A program made the translations under genes and the position numbers. This document shows, one piece after another, positions 1-21,297 of a stretch of 64,000 bases of DNA (position 1 is the first letter of the stretch; each line of letters opens with the position of its first letter). A model generated the notes under the pieces. It saw nothing but the letters and a program-made list of their open reading frames with translations, did no database searches and had not been told where the DNA came from. The DNA comes from Marichromatium purpuratum 984 (GTDB lineage Bacteria > Pseudomonadota > Gammaproteobacteria > Chromatiales > Chromatiaceae): positions 793,501-857,500 of the forward strand of contig NZ_CP007031.1 in assembly GCF_000224005.2 (NCBI RefSeq), read 5' to 3'.

Positions 1-1181
1 TCGGTGACGATCACCAGCGCATCGGCGCCGACCAGCGCGGCGGTGGCGTCCTCGGCGAGCACCAGGTCGGGGCGCTCGCCGTAGAGCCGGCGGGCCTCGT
101 CCATCGCCACCGGGTCGAACGCCTGTACCTTGGCGCCGGCTGCCCACAGCGACTCCATCAGCACCCGGCTCGAGGCCTCGCGCATGTCATCGGTGTTGGG
201 CTTGAAGGCCAGCCCCCAGAGCGCGATGGTGCGCCCGGCGAGATCGCCGTCGAACTGCGCCTTGAGCTTGTCGAACAACAGCTCCTTCTGGCGGAAGTTG
301 ACCGCCTCGACCGCCTGCAGCAATTGCGGCTCGTAGCCGACGCCGCGCGCAGTGCGCTCGAGTGCGCGCACGTCCTTGGGGAAGCAGGAGCCGCCGTAGC
401 CGCAGCCGGGATAGATGAACTGGTAGCCGATACGGGGATCCGAGCCGATGCCGACACGGACCTTCTCGATATCGGCGCCGACGATCTCGGCGATGTTCGA
501 CAGCTCGTTCATGAAGCTGATCTTGGTCGCCAGCATGGCGTTGGCGGCGTACTTGGTCAGCTCGGCCGAGCGTACGTCCATCACCATCAGTCGGTCGCGG
601 TTGCGGTTGAAGGGGGCGTAGAGCGCGCGCAACAGCTCGGCGGTGCGCGGGTTGTCGGTGCCGACGATGATCCGATCGGGACGCATGAAGTCCTCAATCG
701 CTGCGCCTTCCTTGAGGAACTCGGGGTTGGAGACGACATCGAAGTCGGCGCTCTGGCCGCGCTCGGAGAGGGCGCTGCGTACGGTGTCCGCGACCTTGTC
801 GGCGGTGCCGACCGGGACGGTCGACTTGTCGACGAGGATGCGGTAGCCGTCCATGTGCTGGCCGATGGTGCGGGCGACCGAGAGCACGTACTGCAGGTCA
901 GCCGACCCGTCCTCGTCGGGTGGTGTGCCGACGGCGATGAACTGGAAGAGCCCGTGCTTGACCCCGGCCTCGGCGTCGGTCGAGAAGCGCAGTCGTCCGG
1001 CTTCGCGGTTGTTGCGGATGAGTTCGTCGAGTCCCGGCTCGTAGATCGGTACTCCGCCATTGTTGAGCAGGTCGATCTTGTCCGGGTCGACGTCGATGCA
1101 GAGGACATCGTTCCCGACCTCGGCGAGACAGGCGCCGGTGACCAGGCCGACATAGCCGCTGCCGAATATTGTTACTTCCAT
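1..1181 (-). CDS. ugd: UDP-glucose 6-dehydrogenase, partial (C-terminus beyond window)
   Basis: Oxidises UDP-glucose to UDP-glucuronate with two NAD+, supplying precursors for capsule, exopolysaccharide or LPS. Translation starts at the ATG at 1181 ([16 protein letters not shown]) with an N-terminal Rossmann loop GSGYVG. A central dimerisation region follows, and the catalytic cysteine motif [10 protein letters not shown] is present at about residue 260. About 393 codons are visible; family members are about 440-450 residues, so roughly 50 C-terminal residues lie outside the window. It is divergent from the tRNA-tuf operon. The family assignment is secure; which polysaccharide it serves cannot be told from here. 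Confidence 0.95.
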   Translation of the reverse strand, partial: MEVTIFGSGYVGLVTGACLAEVGNDVLCIDVDPDKIDLLNNGGVPIYEPGLDELIRNNREAGRLRFSTDAEAGVKHGLFQFIAVGTPPDEDGSADLQYVLSVARTIGQHMDGYRILVDKSTVPVGTADKVADTVRSALSERGQSADFDVVSNPEFLKEGAAIEDFMRPDRIIVGTDNPRTAELLRALYAPFNRNRDRLMVMDVRSAELTKYAANAMLATKISFMNELSNIAEIVGADIEKVRVGIGSDPRIGYQFIYPGCGYGGSCFPKDVRALERTARGVGYEPQLLQAVEAVNFRQKELLFDKLKAQFDGDLAGRTIALWGLAFKPNTDDMREASSRVLMESLWAAGAKVQAFDPVAMDEARRLYGERPDLVLAEDATAALVGADALVIVT

Positions 1182-1427
1182 ACTGGGATCTCCGAGTCCG
1201 AAGTGATTGGCTGTGTGATTGGGTTGCGTTTGGGGTCGTGAAGCGGGTATCTTAAGCGGCTACTCCGGTTGTCGGCGACGGGCTGTCCCGGTCAGCAACT
1301 GGGTCTTTGGCATCAAGCGCTCGATTCTGTCCTTCACTCGAGCTGATCATGGTATCAGTCAGTAGTGTCCAAGGCGTTAATGGGAACCGGGTGCGCTGGA
1401 GGCAAGAAATAAAGTGCTGTAGGCGTG

Positions 1428-1456
1428 TTGACAAAGCTAAAAACGACGCCTAGAAT
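1428..1456 (+). promoter_or_regulatory. Sigma-70 promoter of tRNA-tuf-secE operon
   Basis: TTGACA at 1428-1433 and TAGAAT at 1451-1456 are separated by exactly 17 bp, a near-consensus sigma-70 promoter. Transcription would start near 1463, just ahead of tRNA-Tyr. It is the only strong promoter seen before secE and probably drives the three tRNAs and tuf. Confidence 0.8.
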
Positions 1457-1469
1457 GTGCAGCTCTTTT

Positions 1470-1554
1470 GGAGGGGTTCCCGAGCGGTCAAAGGGATCAG
1501 ACTGTAAATCTGACGGCTCAGCCTTCGGAGGTTCGAATCCTCCCCCCTCCACCA
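1470..1554 (+). tRNA. tRNA-Tyr (GTA)
   Basis: The 85-nt length with a long variable arm is typical of tRNA-Tyr. The 7-bp acceptor stem GGAGGGG pairs with CCCCTCC, anticodon GTA lies at 1504-1506 in loop CTGTAAA, the T loop is GTTCGAATC, and CCA is encoded. It is first in the tRNA-tuf transcript. Confidence 0.97.
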
Positions 1555-1653
1555 AGTTTCCGTCCTGCGGGGCGGCGCCGCGAAGACCGCGGCATGGCGG
1601 TGGTCGATCTTCATTGGGTCGGTCGTCGCAGGGTGAGCTGACGTATCTGCCTT

Positions 1654-1728
1654 GCGGGTGTAGTTCAACGGCTAGAACCTCAGCCTTCCAAGCTGATGAT
1701 GTGGGTTCGATTCCCATCACCCGCTCCA
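1654..1728 (+). tRNA. tRNA-Gly (TCC)
   Basis: Acceptor stem GCGGGTG pairs with CACCCGC. Anticodon TCC is at 1687-1689 in loop CTTCCAA, the T arm contains GTTCGATTC, and the 3' CCA is encoded. Length 75 nt. It follows tRNA-Tyr after a 99-nt spacer in the same transcript. Confidence 0.97.
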
Positions 1729-1763
1729 AGTTCAAGGTGCCCTGGCACTGTGAAGTAAGTTTT

Positions 1764-1839
1764 GCCCATGTAGCTCAGATGGTAGAGCACACCCTTGGTA
1801 AGGGTGAGGTCACCGGTTCAATTCCGGTCATGGGCTCCA
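1764..1839 (+). tRNA. tRNA-Thr (GGT)
   Basis: Acceptor stem GCCCATG pairs with CATGGGC. Anticodon GGT is at 1797-1799 in loop CTTGGTA, the T loop is GTTCAATTC, and CCA is encoded. Length 76 nt. It lies 66 nt upstream of tuf, the arrangement of E. coli thrU-tyrU-glyT-thrT-tufB without the first threonine tRNA. Confidence 0.97.
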
Positions 1840-1905
1840 TTTTTTCAGTTCGGTTGCGCGCATCCAGGCGCGCCTGGTCGATTTGAAACATGCGGGGAGC
1901 CGTTC

Positions 1906-3096
<1,191 letters not shown>

Positions 3097-3153
3097 TTGT
3101 TTGATCTCCGGTCACGCGCCCGATGGGTGCGTGATTTGGAAAACCTAGTTTCT

Positions 3154-3229
<76 letters not shown>

Positions 3230-3261
3230 TACAACTCATCGCTTAGGCGACACGCGAATCC

Positions 3262-3639
3262 ATGAATTCACGCGCAGAAGCCCGTGGCGCCAGCTTGGAT
3301 ACACTCAAGCTGGTTGCTGCTGCTTTTTTGTTGGTCGGCGGTATCGTTGCCTTCTACCTCCTCAAACCTCTCTCGACCCTGTTGGCGGTCGTCGGTCTGC
3401 TGATTATCACGGGTGTCGCGGCGTTCGCTGTCTTCAAGACCGAGCGCGGCCGTGTCCTGTGGCAATTTGCAGGTGATGCGCGCATGGAGGTCCGCAAGGT
3501 CGTCTGGCCTTCGCGGCAGGAAACCATTCAGACCACCTTGGTGGTCATCGTCATGGTTCTGATCGTTGGTATCGTGCTTTGGTTGTTCGACATGATGCTG
3601 ATGGGAATCCTGCGTTTCCTGACCGGTCAAGGAGGCTGA
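3262..3639 (+). CDS. secE: Preprotein translocase subunit SecE
   Basis: Small essential subunit of the SecYEG inner-membrane protein channel. The 125-residue product resembles the three-helix E. coli form: two N-terminal hydrophobic segments (about residues 15-35 and 38-57), then the conserved amphipathic stretch with [12 protein letters not shown], then a C-terminal membrane helix. It starts at the ATG at 3262, 32 nt after tRNA-Trp, and its stop lies 2 nt before nusG, so the two are translationally coupled. Its partner secY is at 29536. Confidence 0.97.
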   Translation: MNSRAEARGASLDTLKLVAAAFLLVGGIVAFYLLKPLSTLLAVVGLLIITGVAAFAVFKTERGRVLWQFAGDARMEVRKVVWPSRQETIQTTLVVIVMVLIVGIVLWLFDMMLMGILRFLTGQGG

Positions 3640-3641
3640 AG

Positions 3642-4175
3642 ATGGCACAGCGGTGGTACGTCATCCATGCCTACTCGGGGTTCGAGGGGCAGGTCAAGCG
3701 CTCACTCGAAGATCGCGTCAAGCGTGCTGGTCTCGAGGACCTGTTCGGGATGATTCTGGTCCCGACCGAAGAGGTCGTCGAGGTGCGCGGCGGTCAGCAG
3801 CGCAAGAGCGAGCGTAAGTTCTTCCCGGGTTACGTCTTGGTCAATATGGAAATGACCGACGAGACCTGGCACCTCGTCAAGAGTGTCCCCAAGGTCATGG
3901 GCTTCATCGGTGGAACCGGTGATCGTCCCGCGCCTATTCCCGAATCCCAGGCCCAAGCCATCCTGCAGCGCCTCGAGGAAGGCGGTGAGAAGCCGCGTCC
4001 GAAGGTGATCTACGAGCCGGGCGAGGTCGTGCGCGTAATCGATGGGCCGTTCACCGACTTCAACGGTGTGGTCGAGGATGTCGATTACGAGAAGAGCCGG
4101 GTCAAGGTCTCGGTGCTGATCTTCGGGCGCGCCACTCCGGTCGATCTCGAGTTCTCTCAAGTCGAGAAGGGTTGA
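3642..4175 (+). CDS. nusG: Transcription termination/antitermination protein NusG
   Basis: Binds RNA polymerase through its NGN domain, suppresses pausing, and connects to Rho or ribosomal protein S10 through a C-terminal KOW domain. The 177-residue product begins [20 protein letters not shown], has FFPGYVLV in the NGN domain, and ends with a KOW motif around [18 protein letters not shown]. The ATG at 3642 has a perfect AAGGAGG at 3629-3635 inside the end of secE. Length matches the family (181 in E. coli). It is in the conserved secE-nusG-rplK order. Confidence 0.98.
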   Translation: MAQRWYVIHAYSGFEGQVKRSLEDRVKRAGLEDLFGMILVPTEEVVEVRGGQQRKSERKFFPGYVLVNMEMTDETWHLVKSVPKVMGFIGGTGDRPAPIPESQAQAILQRLEEGGEKPRPKVIYEPGEVVRVIDGPFTDFNGVVEDVDYEKSRVKVSVLIFGRATPVDLEFSQVEKG

Positions 4176-4219
4176 TCGCAACTCGTGTCGTCCCCGTGAC
4201 GACGTGATGTATCCCGGTC

Positions 4220-4264
4220 GTCGCCATTCAGCGGCGACCTCCGTACCAAGCCCCCGCCCGGGGG
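4220..4264 (+). promoter_or_regulatory. nusG-rplK leader hairpins (possible L1 autoregulation site)
   Basis: The 149-nt spacer before rplK holds two stem-loops: GTCGCC (4220-4225) with GGCGAC (4233-4238), and CCCCC (4251-4255) with GGGGG (4260-4264) around a GCCC loop. In E. coli the L11-L1 mRNA leader carries an L1 binding site. That this structure does the same is inference; I did not match the L1 consensus in detail. Confidence 0.35.
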
Positions 4265-4324
4265 TCTGACATTGGGGAGCCAAGGTCTCGAATCTTCGGC
4301 GTCTGCACCCATTGGAGAATCATT

Positions 4325-4759
4325 GTGGCAAAAAAGATCACAGCCTACATCAAGCTGCAGGTCAAGGCCGGTGAGGCCAACCCGAGCCCGCCGGTTGGTC
4401 CCGCGCTCGGTCAGCACGGCGTCAACATCATGGAGTTCTGCAAGGCGTTCAACGCCAAGACGCAGGACGTCGAGAAGGGTCTGCCGATCCCGGTGGTCAT
4501 CACCGTCTACTCCGATCGCAGCTTCACCTTCATCACCAAGACGCCACCTGCGGCCATCCTGTTGAAAAAGGCCGCTGGTATCCCGAAGGGAAGTGCGACG
4601 CCCAACACCGTGAAGGTGGGGGTAGTGACCCGCGAGCAGCTCGAGCAGATCGCGACCACTAAGATGGCGGATCTGACCGCCGCCGACATGGATGCCGCCG
4701 TGCGCACCATCGCCGGTAGCGCTCGCGCTATGGGTCTCGACGTCGAGGGGGTGAACTGA
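4325..4759 (+). CDS. rplK: 50S ribosomal protein L11
   Basis: Part of the GTPase-associated centre, binding 23S rRNA with L10-L7/L12 and needed for RelA activation. The 144-residue product starts with GTG at 4325 ([20 protein letters not shown]), with GGAG at 4314-4317. The proline-rich N-terminal domain [20 protein letters not shown] and the C-terminal RNA-binding domain are intact. Its stop TGA overlaps the ATG of rplA by one base, so the two are coupled. Confidence 0.98.
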   Translation: MAKKITAYIKLQVKAGEANPSPPVGPALGQHGVNIMEFCKAFNAKTQDVEKGLPIPVVITVYSDRSFTFITKTPPAAILLKKAAGIPKGSATPNTVKVGVVTREQLEQIATTKMADLTAADMDAAVRTIAGSARAMGLDVEGVN

Positions 4760-5451
4760 TGGCCAAGCTGACCAAGCGTATGCGTGCGATCCGTGAGCGG
4801 GTCGAGCCGGGCAAGCTCTATGCTCCGGAAGAGGCCTTCGGGTTGCTCAAGGAGCTTTCCCAGGTGAAGTTCTCCGAGAGTGTCGATGTCGCCGTCAACC
4901 TCGGCGTCGATCCGCGCAAGTCGGATCAGGTCGTGCGTGGTTCCACCGTGCTGCCCAACGGCACCGGCAAGACCGTGCGCGTGGCTGTGTTCACTCAGGG
5001 TGCCAACGTTGAGGCCGCCAAGGAAGCCGGTGCCGACAAGGTCGGTTTCGAGGACCTGGCCGAAGAGGTCAAGGCCGGCAATCTGGACTTCGATGTGGTC
5101 ATCGCCTCCCCGGACGCGATGCGCATCGTCGGCCAGCTCGGCAAGGTGCTCGGTCCCCGTGGTCTGATGCCGAACCCGAAGGTCGGTACCGTGACTGCCG
5201 ACGTCGCCGAGGCCGTGCGTAATGCCAAGGCCGGTCAGGTGCGTTATCGCACCGACAAGGCAGGTATCATCCATTGCCCGATCGGCAAGGCCGATTTCGA
5301 GCCGGCGCAGCTGCGCGAGAACCTCGAGGCCTTGCTGGCCAACCTGGTCAAGGCCAAGCCGGCCAGCGCCAAGGGCGTGTACATGCAGCAGGTGACGGTC
5401 TCCACCACCATGGGGCCGGGCCTGACCGTCGACCACTCGGGCCTGATCTGA
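4759..5451 (+). CDS. rplA: 50S ribosomal protein L1
   Basis: L1-stalk protein that moves E-site tRNA out of the ribosome; in bacteria it also represses its own L11-L1 mRNA. The 230-residue product matches the family length (234 in E. coli), with the conserved motif [16 protein letters not shown] and C-terminal [16 protein letters not shown]. It starts at the ATG overlapping the rplK stop. About 300 nt of leader separate it from rplJ. Confidence 0.98.
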   Translation: MAKLTKRMRAIRERVEPGKLYAPEEAFGLLKELSQVKFSESVDVAVNLGVDPRKSDQVVRGSTVLPNGTGKTVRVAVFTQGANVEAAKEAGADKVGFEDLAEEVKAGNLDFDVVIASPDAMRIVGQLGKVLGPRGLMPNPKVGTVTADVAEAVRNAKAGQVRYRTDKAGIIHCPIGKADFEPAQLRENLEALLANLVKAKPASAKGVYMQQVTVSTTMGPGLTVDHSGLI

Positions 5452-5460
5452 GTGCGACGT

Positions 5461-5550
5461 CCCCGGGCCTGGTGCCCGGGGCACGAAGGCAGTGCCTTCG
5501 TGCGCTAAACATCTTTGGGGCCCCGATTTAACGGTCGGGGGCCGTCAAAG
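5461..5550 (+). promoter_or_regulatory. rplJL leader with three successive stem-loops
   Basis: The 301-nt rplA-rplJ spacer has three strong hairpins: CCCCGGGC/GCCCGGGG (5461-5481), a perfect 10-bp stem GCACGAAGGC/GCCTTCGTGC (5481-5503), and CTTTG..GGCCCCGA/TCGGGG(G)CC..CAAAG (5513-5550). No T run follows them, so they look like a folded leader rather than a terminator. In E. coli the L10-L7/L12 complex binds the rplJ leader to repress translation. That role here is inference. I see nothing clear in 5551-5738; a ribosome binding site AGGAGG follows just before rplJ. Confidence 0.5.
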
Positions 5551-5752
5551 ACCGCAGGTGTCTTCCTCGGCGCATCGGAGTGTGCGCGCGGATGACTCAA
5601 TGGGAACGCCCCGCCTGCGCAGACGGTGCTCCAGAATCAAGTCAATGACTGATGACGGCGCACGCTATCCGCATGTCGTGGACTCGCAGGATGCACATCC
5701 ATGATCTGCGCCCCGGTGCAAGTCGGGGTTCATATAGTCAGGAGGTGACGAA

Positions 5753-6280
5753 GTGGCGCTGAATTTCGCCCAGAAAGAAGCGATCGTCGCCGAAGTCGCG
5801 GAAGTCGCCAAGAGCGCTTACTCGGCCGTCGGTGCCGAGTATCGGGGTTTGACCGTGGACGAGCTGACCCAGCTGCGCGTGGAAGCACGCAAGGCCGGCG
5901 TCTATGTTCGCGTGGTCAAGAATACCCTGGCTCGTCGCGCGCTGGAAGGCACGGACTTCGCGTGCATGCAGGAGGGTCTCACCGGCCCGCTGATCCTTGC
6001 ATTCTCGCAGGAAGATCCGGGCTCGGCCGCGCGCGTCGCCGAGGCCTTCGCCAAGGACCATGACAAGTTCCAGGTGCGTCTCATCGCCCTGGGCGGCAAG
6101 CTGTTGCCTGCCTCGGAGCTCGGTAATCTCGCGAAGATGCCGACCTACGATCAGGCCGTCAGCATGCTCATGGCTACCATGAAGGCTCCGGTGCAGAAGC
6201 TCGCAGCGACCATCAACGAAGTGCCGGGCAAGCTCGTGCGCACCGTTGCCGCGATTCGCGATGCCAAGGAAGCCGCCTAA
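5753..6280 (+). CDS. rplJ: 50S ribosomal protein L10
   Basis: Base of the L7/L12 stalk, which recruits translation GTPases, and with L7/L12 the autogenous repressor of its own mRNA. The 175-residue product starts with GTG at 5753 behind a strong AGGAGG about 10 nt upstream. It begins MALNFAQKEAIVAEVAEVAK, has GLTVDELTQLR and the RVVKNTLARRA element of the rRNA-binding domain, and a C-terminal helix for L7/L12 dimers. rplL follows after 58 nt. Confidence 0.97.
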   Translation: MALNFAQKEAIVAEVAEVAKSAYSAVGAEYRGLTVDELTQLRVEARKAGVYVRVVKNTLARRALEGTDFACMQEGLTGPLILAFSQEDPGSAARVAEAFAKDHDKFQVRLIALGGKLLPASELGNLAKMPTYDQAVSMLMATMKAPVQKLAATINEVPGKLVRTVAAIRDAKEAA

Positions 6281-6338
6281 CAGGCGCTTCCCATCCCGTA
6301 CCAGTTCGATCAACAGTATTCATCCCTAGGAGATCCCC

Positions 6339-6716
6339 ATGGCCGTTTCGAAAGACGAGATCCTCGAAGCGATTGGCAACATGACCGTGCTCGAGGTCGT
6401 GGAGCTGATCGAAGCGATGGAAGAGAAGTTTGGCGTGACCGCCGCTGCCGCCGTTGCCGCCGCTCCGGCCGCTGCCGGTGGTGATGCTGCCGCCGCTGAA
6501 GAGAAGACCGAGTTCGACGTCGTGCTCGCCTCGTTCGGCTCCAACAAGGTTGCCGTCATCAAGGCCGTCCGTGGTCTCACCGGTCTTGGCCTGAAGGAAG
6601 CGAAGGAGGCCGTCGAGGGCGCTCCGACCACCCTGAAGGAAGGCGTGTCCAAGGACGAGGCCGAAGAGGCCAAGAAGCAGCTCGAAGAGGCTGGCGCAAG
6701 CGTCGAAATCAAGTAA
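6339..6716 (+). CDS. rplL: 50S ribosomal protein L7/L12
   Basis: Flexible stalk protein that contacts EF-Tu, EF-G and other factors. The 125-residue product has an N-terminal dimerisation helix region, an alanine-rich hinge at about residues 32-52, and the C-terminal factor-binding domain with [20 protein letters not shown]. It starts at the ATG at 6339 preceded by TAGGAG. It follows rplJ and precedes rpoB across a 231-nt spacer holding a possible attenuator. Confidence 0.98.
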   Translation: MAVSKDEILEAIGNMTVLEVVELIEAMEEKFGVTAAAAVAAAPAAAGGDAAAAEEKTEFDVVLASFGSNKVAVIKAVRGLTGLGLKEAKEAVEGAPTTLKEGVSKDEAEEAKKQLEEAGASVEIK

Positions 6717-6754
6717 GGGCGCATTGCCTCGCCACGTCTTCGGCGGAGCGTTCG

Positions 6755-6783
6755 GGCTGGCGGCGACGAGCCGCCGGCCTTTT
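6755..6783 (+). terminator. rplL-rpoB attenuator-like hairpin
   Basis: A 10-bp stem (6755-6764 with 6770-6779, one G-U pair, loop GACGA) is followed by TTTT at 6780-6783. The E. coli rplL-rpoB spacer has a partial terminator that sets RNA polymerase below ribosomal protein synthesis. The position and weak T run fit the same role, which is inference. The remaining spacer to rpoB shows no clear feature. Confidence 0.6.
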
Positions 6784-6947
6784 CCCGTTGGGGCCGAACA
6801 ACCCCGCGGCGTCTCGCATCGAGACTCCGACGCCGAGGTTGGCGCTAGATCCCCGATCGGCTGCGCGGCTGATCCTCGCCGAGCGCAACCAGCACCAGAG
6901 TCCATGCCCCGTTAGGGACCATAGTAAGCACCTCGAGGGAAGGCATA

Positions 6948-11120
<4,173 letters not shown>

Positions 11121-11138
11121 CCGAGCCATCAAGCCGCG

Positions 11139-11171
11139 GGACGCATTCCCTCCGAGTGGGGGAGTGCGTCC
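11139..11171 (+). terminator. rpoB-rpoC intergenic stem-loop
   Basis: GGACGCA..TTCCC (11139-11150) pairs with GGGGA..TGCGTCC (11160-11171) to give about 12 base pairs, followed only by TTTC. A full terminator here would cut off the essential rpoC, so partial attenuation or RNA processing is more likely. That role is inference. Confidence 0.45.
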
Positions 11172-11284
11172 TTTCAATGATCTGGCGACCGTGCGGTTCG
11201 TGCCTCACCGCACCCTACGCACCACGCACGCGACGCATGTGGGGCTAGCGCTTAGCCGGTTATCGCAGGCAGGAGATTAAGGTC

Positions 11285-15805
<4,521 letters not shown>

Positions 15806-15860
15806 TCCGCAGCATGCCGAAAGGCGTTTCATTCCAAGAAAGATCGGGCAGTTAGGGAGG

Positions 15861-15889
15861 TTGACACGTTTAGGGTCACTCCCTATACT
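15861..15889 (+). promoter_or_regulatory. Sigma-70 promoter of the str operon
   Basis: TTGACA at 15861-15866 and TATACT at 15884-15889 are 17 bp apart, close to the ideal sigma-70 promoter. Transcription would begin near 15896, giving a leader of about 195 nt before rpsL. It likely drives rpsL-rpsG-fusA-tuf and, because only 4 nt separate tuf from rpsJ, the S10 operon as well. Confidence 0.85.
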
Positions 15890-15903
15890 GCTCTGTCTCA
15901 GCT

Positions 15904-15923
15904 AGCTGGCCGAAAGGTTAGCT
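15904..15923 (+). promoter_or_regulatory. GAAA-tetraloop hairpin at 5' end of rpsL leader
   Basis: AGCTGGCC (15904-15911) and GGTTAGCT (15916-15923) form an 8-bp stem, two pairs being G-U, closed by a GAAA loop. It lies about 8 nt after the predicted start of the str mRNA. A role in mRNA stability or control is possible but inferred. Confidence 0.35.
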
Positions 15924-16089
15924 GGCCTTATTTTCTTGGTCCGGTTCCTTGGTCTGGGCAAATCTGCCCGGTCCCCGAGTCAATCGATCGAATCCGTGCG
16001 GACGTACTGGCTGCAACGCGGCCTGCTGCCGTGCAGGCGTCGTTTGACTCCCTGAATTTGGCGCGAGGGCGCCCCTGGAGACTGATTGC

Positions 16090-16464
16090 ATGGCAACGAT
16101 CAACCAACTCGTGCGGAAGCCCCGCAAGCGGAACGTGGCGAAGAGCAATGTGCCGGCCCTCGAGGCTTGTCCGCAGCGTCGTGGTGTCTGCACTCGCGTG
16201 TACACCACCACCCCGAAGAAGCCGAACTCCGCACTGCGTAAGGTTGCGCGTGTGCGTCTGACCAACGGCTACGAGGTGGCTTCCTACATCGGTGGTGAAG
16301 GCCACAACCTGCAGGAGCACTCGGTGGTGCTGATCCGCGGTGGTCGTGTCAAGGACTTGCCGGGTGTTCGTTACCACACCGTGCGCGGCACGCTGGATAC
16401 CTCGGGTGTCGAGAAGCGGCGTCAGGGTCGTTCCAAGTACGGCGCCAAGCGCCCGAAGAGCTGA
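16090..16464 (+). CDS. rpsL: 30S ribosomal protein S12
   Basis: Decoding-centre protein and target of streptomycin resistance mutations. The 124-residue product keeps the lysines of [13 protein letters not shown] and [12 protein letters not shown], so it is the streptomycin-sensitive form; the aspartate of KDLPG is the usual methylthiolation site. It starts at the ATG at 16090 with GGAG upstream and heads the str operon. Confidence 0.98.
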   Translation: MATINQLVRKPRKRNVAKSNVPALEACPQRRGVCTRVYTTTPKKPNSALRKVARVRLTNGYEVASYIGGEGHNLQEHSVVLIRGGRVKDLPGVRYHTVRGTLDTSGVEKRRQGRSKYGAKRPKS

Positions 16465-16491
16465 GTCAGTATCCAATTTAGGTCGGAGTAG

Positions 16492-16965
<474 letters not shown>

Positions 16966-17006
16966 TTTCGCAAAGCATTTTTTGATCAATCAGGGCGGAT
17001 TCAGTC

Positions 17007-19100
17007 GTGGCACGTAGCACCCCAATCGAGCGGTATCGCAACCTTGGCATCATGGCGCATATCGATGCCGGGAAGACCACCACCACAGAGCGCATCCTGT
17101 TCTACACCGGGATCTCTCACAAGATTGGTGAGGTGCATGATGGTGCCGCCACCATGGACTGGATGGAGCAGGAGCAGGAGCGTGGTATCACCATCACCTC
17201 CGCGGCAACCACCTGCTTCTGGAGCGGCATGGACCGTGACCGCCCTGAGCACCGCGTCAACATCATCGACACCCCCGGGCACGTCGACTTCACCATCGAA
17301 GTCGAGCGTTCGCTGCGTGTGCTCGACGGCGCCTGCGCCGTGTTCTGCGCCGTCGGCGGCGTCGAGCCCCAGTCCGAGACGGTGTGGCGTCAGGCCGACA
17401 AGTACGGCGTGCCGCGTATCGCCTTCGTCAACAAGATGGACCGCATGGGTGCCAACTTCCTGCGTGTCGTCGGTCAGGTCGAGGAGCGTCTCGGCGCCAA
17501 CCCGGTGCCGATCCAGATCCCGATCGGTGCCGAGGAAGACTTCCAGGGCGTGGTCGACCTGGTGCGCATGAAGGCGATCTACTGGGATGAAGCCAGCCGC
17601 GGCATGGAGTACGAGGCGCGCGACATCCCCGCCGACCTGGTCGATCTCTGCGACGAGTGGCGCGAGAAGATGGTCGAGGCTGCGGCTGAGGCCAACGAAG
17701 AGCTGATGGATAAGTACCTCGAGGGCGAGTCGCTCAGCGAGGACGAGATCAAGGCCGCGCTGCGTGAGCGCACCCTGAAGAGCGAGATCGTGCCGATGAT
17801 GTGCGGCTCGGCCTTCAAGAACAAGGGTGTGCAGGCGATGCTCGACGCCGTGCTCGACTACATGCCTTCGCCGATCGACGTGCCCGCCATCCGCGGCATC
17901 CTCGACGACAAGGACGAGACCGAGGCGGTCCGCGAGTCGAACGACGACGCGCCTTTCGCTGCGCTGGCGTTCAAGATCGCGACCGACCCCTTCGTCGGTA
18001 CCCTGACCTTCTTCCGTGTCTACTCGGGCGTCATCAAGTCCGGTGACACCGTGTTCAACCCGGTCAAGAGCAAGAAAGAGCGCGTCGGCCGTATCCTGCA
18101 GATGCACGCCAACGATCGTCAGGAGATCAAGGAAGTCCGTGCCGGCGACATCGCCGCGGCGGTCGGTCTGAAGGATGTCACTACGGGTGACACTCTGTGC
18201 GATCTCAACGAGATCATCACCCTGGAGCGCATGGAGTTCCCCGAGCCGGTCATCTCGGTCGCGGTCGAGCCCAAGACCAAGAGCGACCAGGAGAAGATGG
18301 GTATCGCGCTGCAGAAGCTGGCGCAGGAAGACCCCTCCTTCCGTGTCCACACCGACGAGGAGTCCGGTCAGACCATCATCTCCGGTATGGGTGAGCTGCA
18401 CCTGGAGATCATCGTCGACCGCATGCGTCGCGAGTTCAAGGTCGAGGCCAACGTCGGCGCGCCCCAGGTCAGCTATCGCGAGACCATCCGCGCGACCGTC
18501 GAGCAGGAGACCAAGTTCGCTCGTCAGTCCGGTGGTCGTGGTCAGTTCGGTCACGTGCACATCCGCATCGAGCCGCAGGAGGCCGGTGCCGGTTACGAGT
18601 TCGTCAACCAGATCGTCGGTGGCGTGGTGCCGAAGGAATACATCCCTTCGGTCGACAAAGGTATCCAGGAGGCCATGCAGAACGGCATTATCGCCGGCTT
18701 CCCCATGGTCGACGTCAAGGTCACCCTCTACGACGGTTCCTACCACGAGGTCGACTCGAGTGAGATGGCGTTCAAGATCGCCGGCTCGATGGCCATCAAG
18801 GAAGGTGCCGCCAAGGCCAAGCCGGTGTTGCTCGAGCCGATCATGAAGGTCGAGGTGGTGACCCCCGAGGAGAACATGGGCGACGTCATGGGCGACCTGA
18901 ACAGCCGTCGCGGCATGATTCAGGGGATGGAGGATGCGCCTTCCGGCAAGGTCATCCGTGCCGAGGTCCCGCTGTCCGAGATGTTCGGTTATGCAACCGA
19001 TCTGCGCTCGGCGACCCAGGGTCGTGCGACCTACAGCATGGAGTTCTCCAAGTACAACGAGGTGCCCGCCAGCATTGCCGAAGCGGTCTCCAAGAAATAG
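17007..19100 (+). CDS. fusA: Elongation factor G
   Basis: GTPase driving tRNA-mRNA translocation and, with RRF, ribosome recycling. The 697-residue product starts with GTG at 17007. It has the P-loop [15 protein letters not shown], switch [10 protein letters not shown], and NKMDR, followed by domains II-V ending near [17 protein letters not shown]. Length matches the family (704 in E. coli). It lies between rpsG and the second tuf gene in the classical str order. Confidence 0.98.
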   Translation: MARSTPIERYRNLGIMAHIDAGKTTTTERILFYTGISHKIGEVHDGAATMDWMEQEQERGITITSAATTCFWSGMDRDRPEHRVNIIDTPGHVDFTIEVERSLRVLDGACAVFCAVGGVEPQSETVWRQADKYGVPRIAFVNKMDRMGANFLRVVGQVEERLGANPVPIQIPIGAEEDFQGVVDLVRMKAIYWDEASRGMEYEARDIPADLVDLCDEWREKMVEAAAEANEELMDKYLEGESLSEDEIKAALRERTLKSEIVPMMCGSAFKNKGVQAMLDAVLDYMPSPIDVPAIRGILDDKDETEAVRESNDDAPFAALAFKIATDPFVGTLTFFRVYSGVIKSGDTVFNPVKSKKERVGRILQMHANDRQEIKEVRAGDIAAAVGLKDVTTGDTLCDLNEIITLERMEFPEPVISVAVEPKTKSDQEKMGIALQKLAQEDPSFRVHTDEESGQTIISGMGELHLEIIVDRMRREFKVEANVGAPQVSYRETIRATVEQETKFARQSGGRGQFGHVHIRIEPQEAGAGYEFVNQIVGGVVPKEYIPSVDKGIQEAMQNGIIAGFPMVDVKVTLYDGSYHEVDSSEMAFKIAGSMAIKEGAAKAKPVLLEPIMKVEVVTPEENMGDVMGDLNSRRGMIQGMEDAPSGKVIRAEVPLSEMFGYATDLRSATQGRATYSMEFSKYNEVPASIAEAVSKK

Positions 19101-19125
19101 TAACGATTGTTAAGGGTAGAGCGGG

Positions 19126-20316
<1,191 letters not shown>

Positions 20317-20320
20317 GGAT

Positions 20321-20632
20321 ATGAGCAGCCAAAGAATTCGTATTCGACTGAAGGCGTTCGATCATCGTCTGATCGATCAGTCCGCACGCGAGATCGTCGA
20401 TACCGCCAAGCGTACCGGCGCTCAGGTTCGTGGTCCGGTTCCGCTGCCTTCCAAGAAGGAGCGCTTCACGGTCCTGGTCTCCCCGCACGTCAACAAGGAC
20501 GCGCGTGACCAGTACGAGCTGCGCACCCACAAGCGCCTGATGGACATCGTCGATCCGACCGACAAGACGGTCGATGCGCTGATGAAATTGGATCTGGCCG
20601 CGGGCGTCGACGTCCAGATCAAGCTGAGCTGA
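20321..20632 (+). CDS. rpsJ: 30S ribosomal protein S10 (NusE)
   Basis: 30S head protein that also acts as NusE in antitermination, bridging NusG and NusB. The ATG at 20321 gives 103 residues ([20 protein letters not shown]), matching E. coli. An earlier in-frame ATG would overlap tuf and is rejected. GTAAGGAT lies just upstream, partly in the tuf stop region, so the str and S10 operons are fused. Confidence 0.98.
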   Translation: MSSQRIRIRLKAFDHRLIDQSAREIVDTAKRTGAQVRGPVPLPSKKERFTVLVSPHVNKDARDQYELRTHKRLMDIVDPTDKTVDALMKLDLAAGVDVQIKLS

Positions 20633-20642
20633 GGACGAAACG

Positions 20643-21293
20643 ATGACGATCGGAGTTATCGGGCGTAAGGCTGGCATGACCCGGCTGTTCAACGAGGACG
20701 GGGAGAGCATCCCGGTCACCGTGATCGAGGTCCAGCCCAACCGTGTGAGCCAAGTCAAGTCCGCCGAGACCGATGGCTACCGCGCCATTCAGGTTGCCTT
20801 CGGATCGCGTCGCGCCTCGCGTGTGACCAAGCCGATGGCGGGGCACTTCGCCAAGGCCGGTATCGAGGCCGGTGAAGTGTTGCGCGAGTTCCGTCTCGAG
20901 GGCGAAGAAGGTGCCGACATCGAAGTCGGTCAGGAGATCTCGGTCTCCATGTTCGAGGCCGGCCAGAAGGTGGACGTGCGTGGCGTGACCAAGGGTCGCG
21001 GCTTCGCCGGCACCATCCGCCGCCACCACTTCCGTGGTCAGGATGCGACCCACGGCAACTCGCTGTCGCACCGCGCGCCGGGTTCCATCGGTCAGAACCA
21101 GACCCCGGGCCGTGTGTTCAAGGGCAAGAAGATGGCCGGTCACCTCGGTGCCGCCAATCGTTGCCAGCAGGGTCTCGAGGTGGTGCGTGTCGATGCCGAG
21201 CGCAACCTGCTGCTGGTCCGTGGCGGTGTGCCCGGTCCGGCGGGTGGTCGCGTGGTCGTGCTGCCGTCCGTGAAGCAGAAGAACAAGGGTTAA
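20643..21293 (+). CDS. rplC: 50S ribosomal protein L3
   Basis: Early-assembling 50S protein whose extended loop reaches the peptidyl transferase centre. The 216-residue product has the loop [20 protein letters not shown], containing the glutamine that PrmB methylates in E. coli, then [12 protein letters not shown]. The ATG at 20643 follows GAGGACGAAACG. It lies 10 nt after rpsJ and 4 nt before rplD. Confidence 0.98.
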   Translation: MTIGVIGRKAGMTRLFNEDGESIPVTVIEVQPNRVSQVKSAETDGYRAIQVAFGSRRASRVTKPMAGHFAKAGIEAGEVLREFRLEGEEGADIEVGQEISVSMFEAGQKVDVRGVTKGRGFAGTIRRHHFRGQDATHGNSLSHRAPGSIGQNQTPGRVFKGKKMAGHLGAANRCQQGLEVVRVDAERNLLLVRGGVPGPAGGRVVVLPSVKQKNKG

Positions 21294-21297
21294 GTCC

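Noticed and set aside
1182-1427. Search for a fourth tRNA (a second tRNA-Thr) upstream of tRNA-Tyr
   Set aside because: No cloverleaf or T-arm motif was found, and the promoter at 1428 lies directly before tRNA-Tyr.
1795-1905. N-terminal extension of the first EF-Tu
   Set aside because: The upstream in-frame start lies inside tRNA-Thr, and the second tuf gene gives the identical 396-residue protein from its own ATG.
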